Of a DNA stretch of 64,000 nt, positions 31,901-43,200 are shown in pieces (position 1 is the first letter of the stretch; the number at the start of each line of letters is the position of its first letter). This DNA comes from Paramecium octaurelia (taxonomy: Eukaryota; Ciliophora; Oligohymenophorea; Peniculida; Parameciidae). Below the pieces are notes generated by a model. It searched no databases and had not been told where the DNA came from. It was given only the letters and a program-made list of their open reading frames with translations. The position numbers and the translations under genes were made by a program. The DNA is taken from positions 806,001 to 870,000 of the forward strand of contig CAJJDP010000002.1 in the NCBI GenBank assembly GCA_905182995.1. Direction: 5' to 3'.

Positions 31901-32740
31901 TCCTTGAAATTACAGCATTATTGCAAGATTAAGATTCTAATTGTAATTTAAACAATTAACCTTATCTCTTATTTCATAGTATATATATAGTATTTTCAAT
32001 ATTTATGTATTTGGAACTGTAAAAATTAGAGATTCCAAAAAATATTGAATCATTTTATAACAAAAATCTTTAAAAAAAGAATATTGTGAAATTTTACGAT
32101 TTTTAAAGTATCTTAAGAATATTTAAAATGTCTATCAAAGTAATAATAAATGTATAAAATTAGTTTATTCACGAAGTAATTTGCTTATTTTACTATGAAG
32201 ATCCAATTATAACAAAAAGTTACAGATTCCTTAAACTTTCTATTTTTTTAAGTGTTTTAATTCCATTATCTTTTTTTTAAACTTTTTTTATGACAAAAGA
32301 AACATTGACTTCCATTTTGGTTTTCAATTACATATTATTGCTTTTTTTAAGAATACTCTTTAAGATATTTGAAGCAATTTATAGATTTAAAGGAAAGTAT
32401 AAGACTTTTATAATAATTATGTATTTATTAATCCATATTATTTCTTACTTTGTATTACATTATTAATACTAAATCAAGTAATAATTAATATGATTTTAGA
32501 AAAAATTGCGACGACTTATAGTTCAATTACAATATGTTAATCTTAATTGGAGGAACTATAATTTTGAGCTATGCATTCTTGGACCTGATATTCATTTTTC
32601 TAAGAATTTTAATTTACAGCTCGATTTCTTCATTAATAAAAATATAAGAACTAAATCCATTTAAATAGTTTATCTATTTTTTTATTTAGCATAATAAATT
32701 GGATCAAATATTTTTGGACCTCAATATTTATGATTTTTGA
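22978..32740 (+). CDS. Giant cysteine-rich surface receptor with GPS-like motif and membrane domain
   Basis: Starts with a signal peptide (MSFIVKLIIIQLFQICLS); an upstream in-frame ATG lies at 22912. From ~23500 to ~28740 there are dozens of short furin/EGF-like cysteine modules of the form C..C...C.TC...S..C..C, each ~45-60 residues. The following ~1,000 residues are Cys-poor and beta-rich, like the REJ/stalk region of polycystin-1-type proteins. Then comes a GPS-like motif (SLCTLL ... VSCQCYYMGVIFF, ~31790-31870). The C-terminus has several hydrophobic spans (LSIFLSVLIPLSFFQTFFM, ILVFNYILLLFLRILFKIF, TFIIIMYLLIHIISYFVL, NMLILIGGTIILSYAFLDLI) and ends at TGA 32738-32740. Many 22-30-nt introns (for example 23132-23154 and 23473-23497) sit at the same place in successive modules. 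About 3,000 residues. Ligand and function are unknown. Confidence 0.85.
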
Positions 32741-32954
32741 TTCTTTATATTAATATATAAATATGTAGTTTGAATAGACTTTTAGAAATAAAAGTCAATT
32801 GATAAATATAATAGAGATGTGAGTATTAAATAGAAAGATTTGAGAAATTAATACAACACAGAAATATTAATATCAAAACAAACACATTCTAAGAAAATTA
32901 TAAATATATATTATAACTTTAGATAATTCTAATTTTGATAATATAAATAAATTA

Positions 32955-33673
32955 ATGGATATTCCTGAAAATTTAGCAGTATTTAAAAGTAATCTCATAT
33001 TATAAAATTAGTAATTTTGGTCGGCGAGTCAAAAGTTGGAAAAACAGACATACTTTACAGGTATTAATTAAAGATATATAAGATTTGCAAGAGGACGTTT
33101 AGGCAGCGGAATCCCAACCATAGGTGTTGAGTTCACCACAAAAATTATATAATTATCAGAAAATTAGTAAGTGAAACTTTAGATATGGGATACGGCAGGT
33201 CAGGAACGTTATAGATCAATAACCTCAACGTATTAATATTCTTTAATGAGTCAGCCATTATCGAAAATCTTTGGGAGCAATTTTAGTCTATGACATCACC
33301 AAAGAATAAACATTTGAAAACTTGAGTTAGTAGTTAGAAGAAATCAGATCTAAAATTGAAGAGGATGCAGTTGTCATGCTTGTTGGAAATAAAAAAGATC
33401 TAGTAGACAAGAACGAGGATGAAAGGTTTGTATATATTCTACGAAATTCTTTTAGAAAAATATCATAAGGTTATGCCTCAGACTATGCTTAACAGCACAA
33501 CTTACTGTTCGAAGAAGTGAGTGCATTTTCTGGTGAAGGTATTGAAAATAGTTTCATTAGAATGGCTTCAGGTACTATTATACAAATGTTTTTTAGAAAT
33601 TATGAAAAGGAAGAATAGTGTAAAAAGCATAGCAAAACAGGAGAACACAATGCAAAGTTAGGGAAATAATTGA
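32955..33673 (+). CDS. Rab-like small GTPase lacking a prenylation cysteine
   Basis: 197 residues in six exons (introns of 23, 22, 25, 30 and 25 nt; integral codon count). G-motifs in order: P-loop GESKVGKT, switch I Thr in IPTIGVEFTT, WDTAGQERYRSI, NKKD, and SAF for the SAx box. The WDTAGQERY and YDIT blocks place it among Rab proteins. The C-terminus is KRKNSVKSIAKQ...SQGNN with no cysteine, so the usual geranylgeranyl anchor is missing. It may be a soluble Rab-like protein, or a last exon is missing. It lies 215 bp downstream of the giant receptor gene. Confidence 0.9.
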
Positions 33674-33753
33674 ATATAAAGAGAATTTATGAGATTTCAT
33701 TAACATATGAATATAAAAATTTATTGTGAATTAATTTTTTTCTTTGTGAAGAT

Positions 33754-34868
33754 ATGAGCACATTTATTTCGACAAAATAAGAATCCTTTATTGAGAGACA
33801 AATAACAAACCAGCAACCAGAGACAATTAAATAAGTATAATTGATTGTAATGAGCAGTATACATCATACACTACTGAACCTACATTGTTAAGGGAAGATT
33901 ATGCAGTTAAGAAAATTGAGAGGCCAGAGGCATATCAATTTTGGCATAAAAAAGAAAAATATACATCTTATGCCAGCAGAGTTTTAAATACAAATTACAG
34001 ATCATGTTCTGTTATAAATCCTGGTCAGAGTTTTCAAATTAATAATGTTGGAAGTGGAATAAGCCAATCATAAGTTGATAACAATAGTGAATTTTAATGC
34101 TGTACAAAACAATAGATGGTTGTTTCTGTTGTTATAGTATCAAGAGAAGAACTTGAGTAACCATGGAGAGAAGAATGCCTTTACCTACAATCAGTAATAA
34201 AAGAGTTGGAGAAAAAAAAAGAAATTAAAATAGTAAAGGAAATAGATTATGCAAGAGTGAGATATGTTGATTTTATACTAGATCAAAGAACTTGAGGAGG
34301 AAAATCGTCATTTGCAATTAGAATTATAGGAAGCATAAGAAAGTACTCTGATTACAGAAAGAGTGACTTAGAACAACAGTGAAGTTGAAGTGTGGAAGAG
34401 AAAGTTTTAAGAAGTGAATCATGATTATAATGAAGCTTAGGAGAAGTTGATGAATGTCGAAATCGAATTGGAAGCCCTGAAAAAGGAAAAAGCTAGAGTA
34501 TAGATAAATAAATATCCTAGGCAGCCACTGCGACTACAACAGTTACAAGATCAACAGTAAGAACCGGCACTTCCAGTGTTAGATAGGCAGGTTAAATTTG
34601 ATATCGATCACATATTAAGTGGATATATTTTAAATAATTTTATTCTTTTAGTAGTTATTCCTATATTTAAACATGGTTTTCCTAAACAAATTTACTTTTC
34701 TATAAAATTACAAAAGGACCAAAAAAGAATACCAATTAGTTTAATCAAATTAATCCACTTATAAAATTTTATTGTTAGGAATCAGATTATTTTAACATAA
34801 TTAATGAAATATAGCTATCTATTGTTAGCCATGATTATATTCCAACTCGCAAGATCAAATTCTTCTGA
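33754..34868 (+). CDS. Coiled-coil protein; 3' end uncertain
   Basis: ATG 33754-33756, with a 20-nt intron near 33835. Residues ~1-110 are polar (RPEAYQFWHKKEKYTSYASR). After a 25-nt intron near 34260 there is a long coiled coil (IKELEEENRHLQLEL, VEIELEALKKEKARV). The tail is ambiguous. A 29-nt intron from ~34592 leads to TGA 34866-34868. Without it the frame runs on through a hydrophobic stretch into the next candidate (34804). No family is recognised; a cytoskeletal role is only a guess from the coiled coil. Confidence 0.65.
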
Positions 34869-34998
34869 TTTTTTCAGCAACAGTCTGAGGCAAAGAATAA
34901 AAACAAACATGGAATGCTATTGTAATGTTGACGCATCAAATAGAAATGTCACCCATAAAGCGAGCGTATTGTCTAAATGTGCTATTATTTACAAATAA
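34804..34998 (+). CDS. Candidate short secreted peptide (alternative to the 3' end of the coiled-coil gene)
   Basis: ATG at 34804 begins a strong signal-peptide-like sequence (MKYSYLLLAMIIFQLARSNS), followed by a short polar part with three cysteines (NMECYCNVDASN, LSKC) and higher GC than the flanks. At 34996-34998 the codon is TAA, which is Gln in this code. No TGA follows in frame until ~35275, inside the opposite-strand Arl-like gene, so the true end is unresolved. It could equally be an exon of the preceding gene. Confidence 0.25.
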   Translation: MKYSYLLLAMIIFQLARSNSSDFFSNSLRQRIKTNMECYCNVDASNRNVTHKASVLSKCAIIYK

Positions 34999-35094
34999 GT
35001 TTTTGTAAATTTTACACTCCACTTATTATTCTTCACTTATTTAATTTTTGATTTAAAGTTTACCATTTATTATATTAAATTAATCAAAGGATAT

Positions 35095-35681
35095 TCAGTT
35101 TTTCTGTTGTCTGATGTTCTATTTTTTAATCAACAACATCAGCTTCTAGATTCCTTCGTTAATTCCTTCTCCCGTCTTAGAACTGCACCTCTACCAAACC
35201 TTTTCTTATTCTGTGTTCTTTAAGGCTTCGCATTCCTCCAAAAATGCTTCACAATCAATATGCTCTAAATCTGATTTTGTAAACATAATCAGGACTCCTA
35301 TCTATTTAAAGTTTTTGTTTTACATTCAATAATTCTATGTCTTGATTTAATTTAATAAGCTACTCCTTAACTTATTATAAGTTTTCTTTTTTTGAAGAAT
35401 CTATGACAAATATTATTCCATCAGCATTTTAATAATAATGCTACCATAAATTTGGTGTTCTACCGGCTAAATCAAATATCAAATAGTCCTTATTATTAAA
35501 GTCAACATTATAACCTTATCATATAATCTTAACCCTTACCTTCAGTTGGCTGAGTTTCAAAGAAATTTCCTCGCTTAATATATTCAAATATAGCTGTTTT
35601 TCCACTCTATTCCAATCCCACAATCACAAGTTTGGTTTTGATTGTTTATTAATTTGCTTAAGTTTTACAAATACAACCCAT
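35095..35681 (-). CDS. Arf/Arl-family small GTPase with unusual switch II
   Basis: 179 residues from ATG 35679-35681 to TGA 35095-35097, with introns of 25 and 22 nt (integral count). The N-terminus MGCICK has a myristoylatable Gly2 plus cysteines. P-loop is GLEQSGKTA; the NKxD-type motif is TKSD; SSKTGEGI is in the SAK position. The switch-II motif, normally DVGGQ, reads DLAGRTPNLW, so the Gln that supports GTP hydrolysis is Arg. It is a divergent Arl-like protein whose hydrolysis may be slow or absent. It lies 87 bp downstream of the MT-A70 gene on the same strand. Confidence 0.85.
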
Positions 35682-35768
35682 ATTCTATCAATAATATAAT
35701 AATAATTCAAGTATCTAAGTATCTATAATATAAATTGAAATTTAAATAGCACATAAATAAATACAAGA

Positions 35769-36877
35769 TCATAATTCATTTTCCTTTCTTAACCAATTCT
35801 TTCTAACTTTATTTCTTCTCCCAAATATCTCCAAATAATAGCCTTTCATTTAATATTATATTTACCATTTTGAGCTAGTTGTTCAACATATTAATACTTT
35901 TCTTCTGGTTTCTGGCTTTAGCCTTTTCTTTCACTAAATATGAGATCCTTGCAATACCTTTTCTAAATCTGTTTTGGGTGATATTTTAGATACCCCAGTT
36001 AAGAAAAATAATGGAACAGTTTCTTTGACGCCAATGAAACAATTTTCTTTTCCATGTGAAAAGTAAAACCCATGTCCTTTAGCAATTTTTCCATTCACAG
36101 TCTCCTTACACCAAATTATTTCATCAATTAACTCATAACCCCAATGTTCAATTAATTTACATTTTATCTTATATTTAGCATCAGTCCTCCTTATTAATAA
36201 TTTTAATAATTTTTACCATACTAAAATAATACCATTTTCCTATAATGTTTCTAAGGGCATTTTACTAATATTTTCATTAGCCAACTATTAATAGGCTTTT
36301 GCAACTCCCCTTGACGGTTATGAATTTGACAATTACCAACGCGGATCCATTATTATTACATCAAAGAATTATCTTGCAATTTTCAATTAATTATCTACCA
36401 ATTTCTTAAATTATCACTAAATAAAATTACCTACGTATGTGGCATCATTTTGAACAATACTCTATTTTGTATGATTCTCATGAAATTCCTGATTGTTTTT
36501 CATTTTGTAAAGTTTTATTTTGTGTTCTATTTATTTTTTTTAATCTTTCAACATTGCTTCAGAATTCAGCAATTTTTCAACATATAATATAAATTCAATC
36601 CTATTAATTATATTTACAAAAATTACCTCAACAGTCTCTTGTTTTTGTTATTTATTTCTCTTTTCTTCCTCTGATTCCTCCAACTCTTCAACATCCACTT
36701 CTTCATCAGAATTAGACGGATCTTCAAATTTCACTTTTTTTTAGATATCCTCTTCATCTAACTGCTTTCAAAAGTATAATTATATTGTCTATTACTAATT
36801 TGTATCTCTTCTTTATTCATTCTTCTTATTGTATTACCCTCCTCCTTCTTAATTCTTAATGATATTTTTATCCGCAT
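35769..36877 (-). CDS. MT-A70 family adenine methyltransferase-like protein, ciliate MTA1 type, motif DPRW
   Basis: MT-A70 proteins transfer a methyl group from SAM to N6 of adenine; the ciliate MTA1 clade acts on nuclear DNA. The N-terminus is acidic (EEVDVEELEESEEEK). The core follows: FFDVIIMDPRWQLSNSQPSR, RGVAKAYQQL, a WGYELIDEIIW block, TVNGKIAKGHGFYFSHGKE, DLIFSERKGQSQKPEEKY and YYLEIFGRRNKVRKNWL. The catalytic DPPW reads DPRW here (CCG CGT, ~36340-36352). Introns of about 38, 30, 27, 25 and 23 nt give 321 residues. The start is uncertain; another ATG is at 36820. It ends at TGA 35769-35771. The substitution suggests a non-catalytic partner, a paralogue under decay, or a base error. Confidence 0.85.
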
Positions 36878-37297
36878 TAATCATGCGTTACAATGCTCCA
36901 TATTATTCAGTTATGCAAGTCCTTTCATTAAATTCAACTTTCACATCAATCTCTCTTTTTCCTCAGTTATATAAAATCAATATGAAAATTTTAATATTAT
37001 TTATGTTTTTAAAATTTTGAAATATTGTTTGTAATAAAAATAAATAAATTCACTAGGTTCAAAAATTATGATGAATTCACACCTTTTTCATGGAATTATC
37101 TTTAAATTTATTTATTTTAAATTTAATCATTTTTTATAATCAGAAATAAAATCACTAGTTATTCAGAATCTATTAAGATTATCGACTTTTTGTTTATCTT
37201 GATTGTTAGTAATATCAACAAATACTTGACTAAGATTATTATAAAAAAATTATTAAAAAAGATCAATTATGTTCATTCACTCATAAATTATTAATTT
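36878..37297. other. Intergenic region between divergent MT-A70 and UTP20 genes
   Basis: 420 very AT-rich bases separating two divergent starts, so it should hold both promoters. No coding frame or conserved motif is recognised. The uncertain MT-A70 start could extend into it. Confidence 0.5.
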
Positions 37298-40200
37298 ATG
37301 GTTAAATATATTCCTACAAAGCGTCAATCAAAAAAAGAAACACTATAGGAACCAAAGTAAGCAGCTAGAGTTATCCGACACTACCATCTTGAGGAAAAAG
37401 TTGATAAAAGACACAGATTCAAAACCACAAAATAATAGAGAGAAGAAATTGATATTAATCTTTAACGTAGAATTGAAGACATTCACATTGAAACTAAATC
37501 AGATATCTCTGGTTGTTACTTTAGAGATATCATTGAGTTGAAGCGTAGCGCTTTATGTATACATATCATCTAATCTAATAGCTACATTAATGGAAAAAAA
37601 GTATATGAATGAGTCATACAATTATGCATAATCCTTACCTTAAATTTTAGTCAATCTAAAATAATTACTTGATATTGCTTATACTTACCTAAAAGAAAAG
37701 GTATCAATTTAAAGTATTCTAGAGTAGCAAAAATTTAGTCTTGGACACCTTGCCATATTTAATAAAGGATACTAGAGAAGAATTTTATCCATATTTAGAA
37801 ACAACAATTAGAGAAATTTTATCTTAAATTGATATTGAATAAGTAGAACATTTAGAAAAGAGCTTCTTATTCATAGCCTATGCTATTAAATATTTAGAAA
37901 AAGTTTTAATAGATTAGTTTGAATCTTTCATTTAACTTATGTAAGAAGTCTGTTTCACTTCAAAATTTAATATAATCAAAAAATTAGCCTCTGAAGCCGT
38001 AGGATATTTATTCCGAAAAAATAGAACCTTAATACATAGAGCCTTGAATATCGTAAATCATAAATAACTTAGTTACTCCATCTACATTTCTATTTAATCA
38101 ATCAAAGGATATTTAGCATAAAATACTTTCAAAGTTATTGATGAAATTTGGAAGACTGAAAACCAAGAACTTATTACATAATTTTATATTGTCTTGGTTC
38201 AAAATGTGGTTGAGAAACCTCATTAATCTCCAAAAATCATGATTAGTTTATTGGAAATATTTAAAGATTTAAAATAGAGAACTTAGTCTCTCGATTAAAC
38301 AATTTTGATTGAACTACTGAAAAATAATAAAAGGAAAGTTACACCCTAAATTGTAAATGAAATTATAACATTTGTAAATGATTCTGATTCTATTGGCTAT
38401 TTGTTAAGACTCCATAATATATAAATCGAAGAGATTATTATTTCAAACAATCAATTTGTAAATAAAATGCTTAACTAAATAACCATTGAGTAATTTTCCA
38501 GCATTATTGAAGTTATTTTGTTATAGCCAACTCATTAAAGTTCTAATATTTATAAACTTTTAATTGCAGCAACTTTCTAATAACTATTCAGATAAAAAGA
38601 AGAAGCATTAATTTTGTTATTGAAATTAGATGAAATCCATTGTATTGATAAATTGACACCTGATTAATTGGAGCAATTATATAATTCAGAATTATTTAAT
38701 AAGTTATTGGAAACTGATAACAATTTTTATATACTTTCCTTATGTAAATTAATTTAAATGGTGGAGTTTCCACCTTAGATTAAATAGTAAATAATCAATA
38801 AATTGTAAGAAACTCTATATATTTTAAATAATAAAGCAATTTCTTAAGATCAGAAAATAGATTATTCTGAAATAATAGAAAAAATCTAAAAACTAAGTCA
38901 GCATAAATTAGAAATCACAGAAGAAGTTGAATTGTTATATGCAGAATAACATTAGGACAATAAATCATTTGAAGATGGAATAATAATCAAAATATTATAA
39001 AATCCAGAAATAAAGTCAATAGAATTGAATAGATCTATTTATAATTTATTCAGTAGGATGAATTTATAAACAAAGGAATTCTTTACATTAATAAATAATA
39101 TTCCCTAAAAACTTTTAGAAATTGGTTTGATGAGTAGAAAAAGATAAATTAGATTGATCTGTGCATAAAAGTTATATTAATTAGAGAGCTCCGAATAATT
39201 GCAATTAATGATTGATATTGATAGTGAGAAAATTAATATTGATAATGAAAGAAGAATTAAAAATTCAATAATTAATTTAAAAAACTTAGTTAATAAAAGC
39301 ACAAATTAAAAATAAATTGAAAGATATGCTTTTGGTCTTGCATTTACAAAATTTTTACTTGTGAGATAAACAATAAGAGAGTTATTGAGTACAGTTTTAT
39401 CTAAATGCAATATTTAAAGCATTTTGAGAATATTTTTGATAACACATTAAGAATATGAAAAAGTGAATTTGTCTTATTTAGATAAACACTGTTATTTGGA
39501 ACAGGATGAAGAATAATTAGAATCTTAAGTTTGTTTTGATGAGGTATTTGCGTAGTCAATTCAGCACTGTGAATTGAATTAAACTATAAAACAAACTATC
39601 TTCGAAATTTCAACAAAATATTTGTAATAATAGTATGATGAAGATATAAATTGTAATAAAGTGGAATAATATTATAAAAGAAGGTATGGTGATAAAACAT
39701 CCCAATTTCATTTGAAAATGTTATATTAATCATCTTAAATTGAACTTTTTAAACATTGGTTACTAAAAGATGACGAATCGACATAGATGATAGCATTAAA
39801 TAACATAAAATTTGTAGAAATCTAAAATAATTTATAAGAATATCATGGAATAATCAATGAGTTTTTCAGTAGTATGGAATAGATGATTAATGGTAATACA
39901 TTTAAAGGTGAAATCATAAGATTTTAATTGGATCTACCTTAACATTTATAAGAATAATATAAATTATACATTCTTAACGTTTTATATCCAAAAATATTTA
40001 GTAAATAAAAACTACACAAGAAAAAGCATAAGAATTCTGCCATTTAAGTTAGAAGGAATGCAGTATTTGAATAATTAAGCAACTTAAACTTATAAAATGA
40101 ATTAATTGATTTAATAAAGGCAAATCACGGTTTTCATAATGATTTAAATGAAGTGCCAATTCAAATAAAAATACAATACTTGAAAATTTTAAAGAATTTG

Positions 40201-43200
40201 ATTGAGAAATTTGGTTATTAAATTAATGTAGAATAATTGGAGAAATAAATTATTATAATTAGACAATTATTAAATCAAGCATACGAATTAAAATAAAATG
40301 AGAATGTTACTTCTTTATCTAAAGAATTATGGAAGGTGGGAGTTAAAAGGTTATGTCAAATAGTAAATAAGTATCATTCTGAACAAACTTATACGTCGAT
40401 GATCCAAAACAATTTATAATTCTGTTTACAAGATAATGGATTCATTTAAGGATTTGAGAAAATAGTGATAGATTCTAAATCATAGCCATCTGGAGTATTA
40501 AAATTACTCTAAAATGTTTGTTTGATAAAAGATTATTAATAATTCCTTTGTTAAAATCATGAATTACTCCTAAGTAGATTTTTCTTATTATATGATTTTA
40601 CTTACATCAAACAAATTCATTTAGGTTAGGATGAAGATGGTCGATTAGCTCATTAGCTTAAACAGTAAATATCACAAAAGATTTCAGCCTAAAGAAATTG
40701 TATTTAAATTCTAAATAGTATTTTGTATTCAATATATTAATTGAGTGAGCCATCAGCAACAATTGAAATTGAGCCAAATCAATTAAGTTCTTTATTTTCT
40801 TAACAATATGGTGAACTATTATTAAGTTGTCTATTGAACAATGTTCGTTCTAATATTGAATCAGAGAGTGATTAAATTAAAGATATAAATATGGTTTATC
40901 TGATTTATACAATTTTGATGAATAGAAGGGAAATTAATAATTCAATTCTGAATGAATGTTTATTTTTGTTTAGTAAATAAATAAATAATCCTAAGTTGTA
41001 CGATAGTCAAATATACAATCATAATTTAATGGGTAAATTATTAAACAACTGCATAAAATGCATTTTAGATAAGGAAATAGTAGTTGAGTACTAATTGGTG
41101 GTTGATTTATTTTAGTCATATTCAAAACTCTTAATTTTAGTCAAGAATTTGACTACAAGAAATCTATTAGTAGATGTCATAATTTCAATGGCTCATAAAT
41201 TTAAAGAATAATATCCTTTAAATGGAGGTGACGTATTTCTATTAAAGGCAATGAACTAAAGAAATCAGGTGACTGAAGAGATTGAATTTGACAAGTGCTT
41301 AGAAGCTTGTTTACAATTTTAAAGGATCATCCACAATCATCAATAAACCACTGAGTTAATATTGCAAAATTGCTTTTATTTATTAACAAGTTCAGAATTA
41401 TCAATTAGAATTTCAGTTTTAGAGATATTCAAGAGTTATTTAAGTAAGAATATACAATCTGATTATATCAAATAAAATTATCTACCTTAAATGATTTAAT
41501 TGATGAAAATCAACGAAGAAACATCAGTTAAAGCTGCAATTTAATTATTTGAACAATATTTATTATGTATAAAGATAGATGAATACACATAATAAATTCT
41601 AAACAATCAACCATTAAATATGATTGATGAATAATACGATAGCAATTATTGTGAATTTAAAGTGTTGTTTGAGAATGAGAATGCAGATTAAAATGTCTTC
41701 AATTTACTCTTTGATATATAATTAACAAAAAGAATTAAGGGTGTTCAATTGATTTAGAAAAGATTGTTATAAATTCCAATTCTGTTGATTGAATCTATAT
41801 CTAAAATAATGTTGCCTCTTTTAGATTTTTATATTTTTTATGCAGGAGGTGAATTGAATAATCATAAACACAAGTTGACTGATGCTAATAAATCACACTA
41901 TTTAACTTTACAAGATGTTTCTATTTAAATGTATGGGTATATCTGTAGCCATTTTGATTTTGATAGAAGAATAAGTCTCATGCAATAATTGACTAAAAAG
42001 TTAGAGAAGAGCATGATAGGGAATAAACAATAATTATCCAATGCTCTTATTAAGACTATTACAGTGATTGCTTCTAATAAAGATGAAAATTTTAATGTCA
42101 TTAAATTGATTAAAGAAAGGCTGCAAATGAATTCAGAATCCAAATTATAGGATTATTTGCAATAATACATAAGTATTGAAGATGAGTAATAAAATTCTCA
42201 AATCATAGACTTTGAATTCAGTTATAGAAGTTTAATTTAACAAGAAAAGGAATTGGCAAAAGTTAGAGAAATCAAAGATGTTTCTAATCAATTTTGGAAT
42301 TAAATAATAGATATTACTGTTGATGAAATTCAGGAATGGTAGGAAAGATCAAATATATTATTAAAGTAAATTTATTTACCATTAAAAAATCTATTTTTAT
42401 TGGATGAAAAACATAGGGTATAACTATGTATATCATTGACAGAATTGATTATTTAATTGCCCCCTGAAAACTTCATGATAGAATTAAACAAACTTGTTGG
42501 CAAATTATGTAGATTATTAAAGAGTAAAGATAATGATGTAAGAGATGAAACCAGAAAATGTTTATTAGATTTAAGTAAAAAAATTGGACCCATATTTTTA
42601 AAATTCATAATTATTTAGATGAAATCTATTCTTATTTAAGGATTTGAAAACCATGTTTTATCTTATACTTTAGGATTATTATTAGAGTAAATTACTGAGA
42701 TTGGTCAAATTGATAATTGCTTAGAAGAAATCATGGAAATATTATTAGATGAGGTCTTCGGACGATTATGCACAGAAAAAGACACTGAGACATTGCCTAA
42801 GAAAACTAAAGAACTTAAAAGTAAAAAAGGAATGCAGAATTTTAAAATGGTTGGTCAATTAATTAACTTTGTTAATTCACTACCTAAATTAATTGGAACT
42901 ATAGATTATTATATTACTCAATATTAGATTTCCCACAACTTATAAAGCAAACTTCGACTAATCTTTGAACATCTATATTTGGGATTGATTAATAATTCAT
43001 CAGTTCAAAATCTAGTTTAAGTAATCTATCTAATGATTTGTGAAACTAGTTATAAACTAGCAGATTCCTTGAAATAGAGTCACAATTTAGATTTTACTTA
43101 TGCTCAAGGAACCTATAAACGAATTACTAAAGAAGATATTATGACAATTTAATTACCATCCTATGGATCATAATCTATATCTACATACATCAAATAAAAC

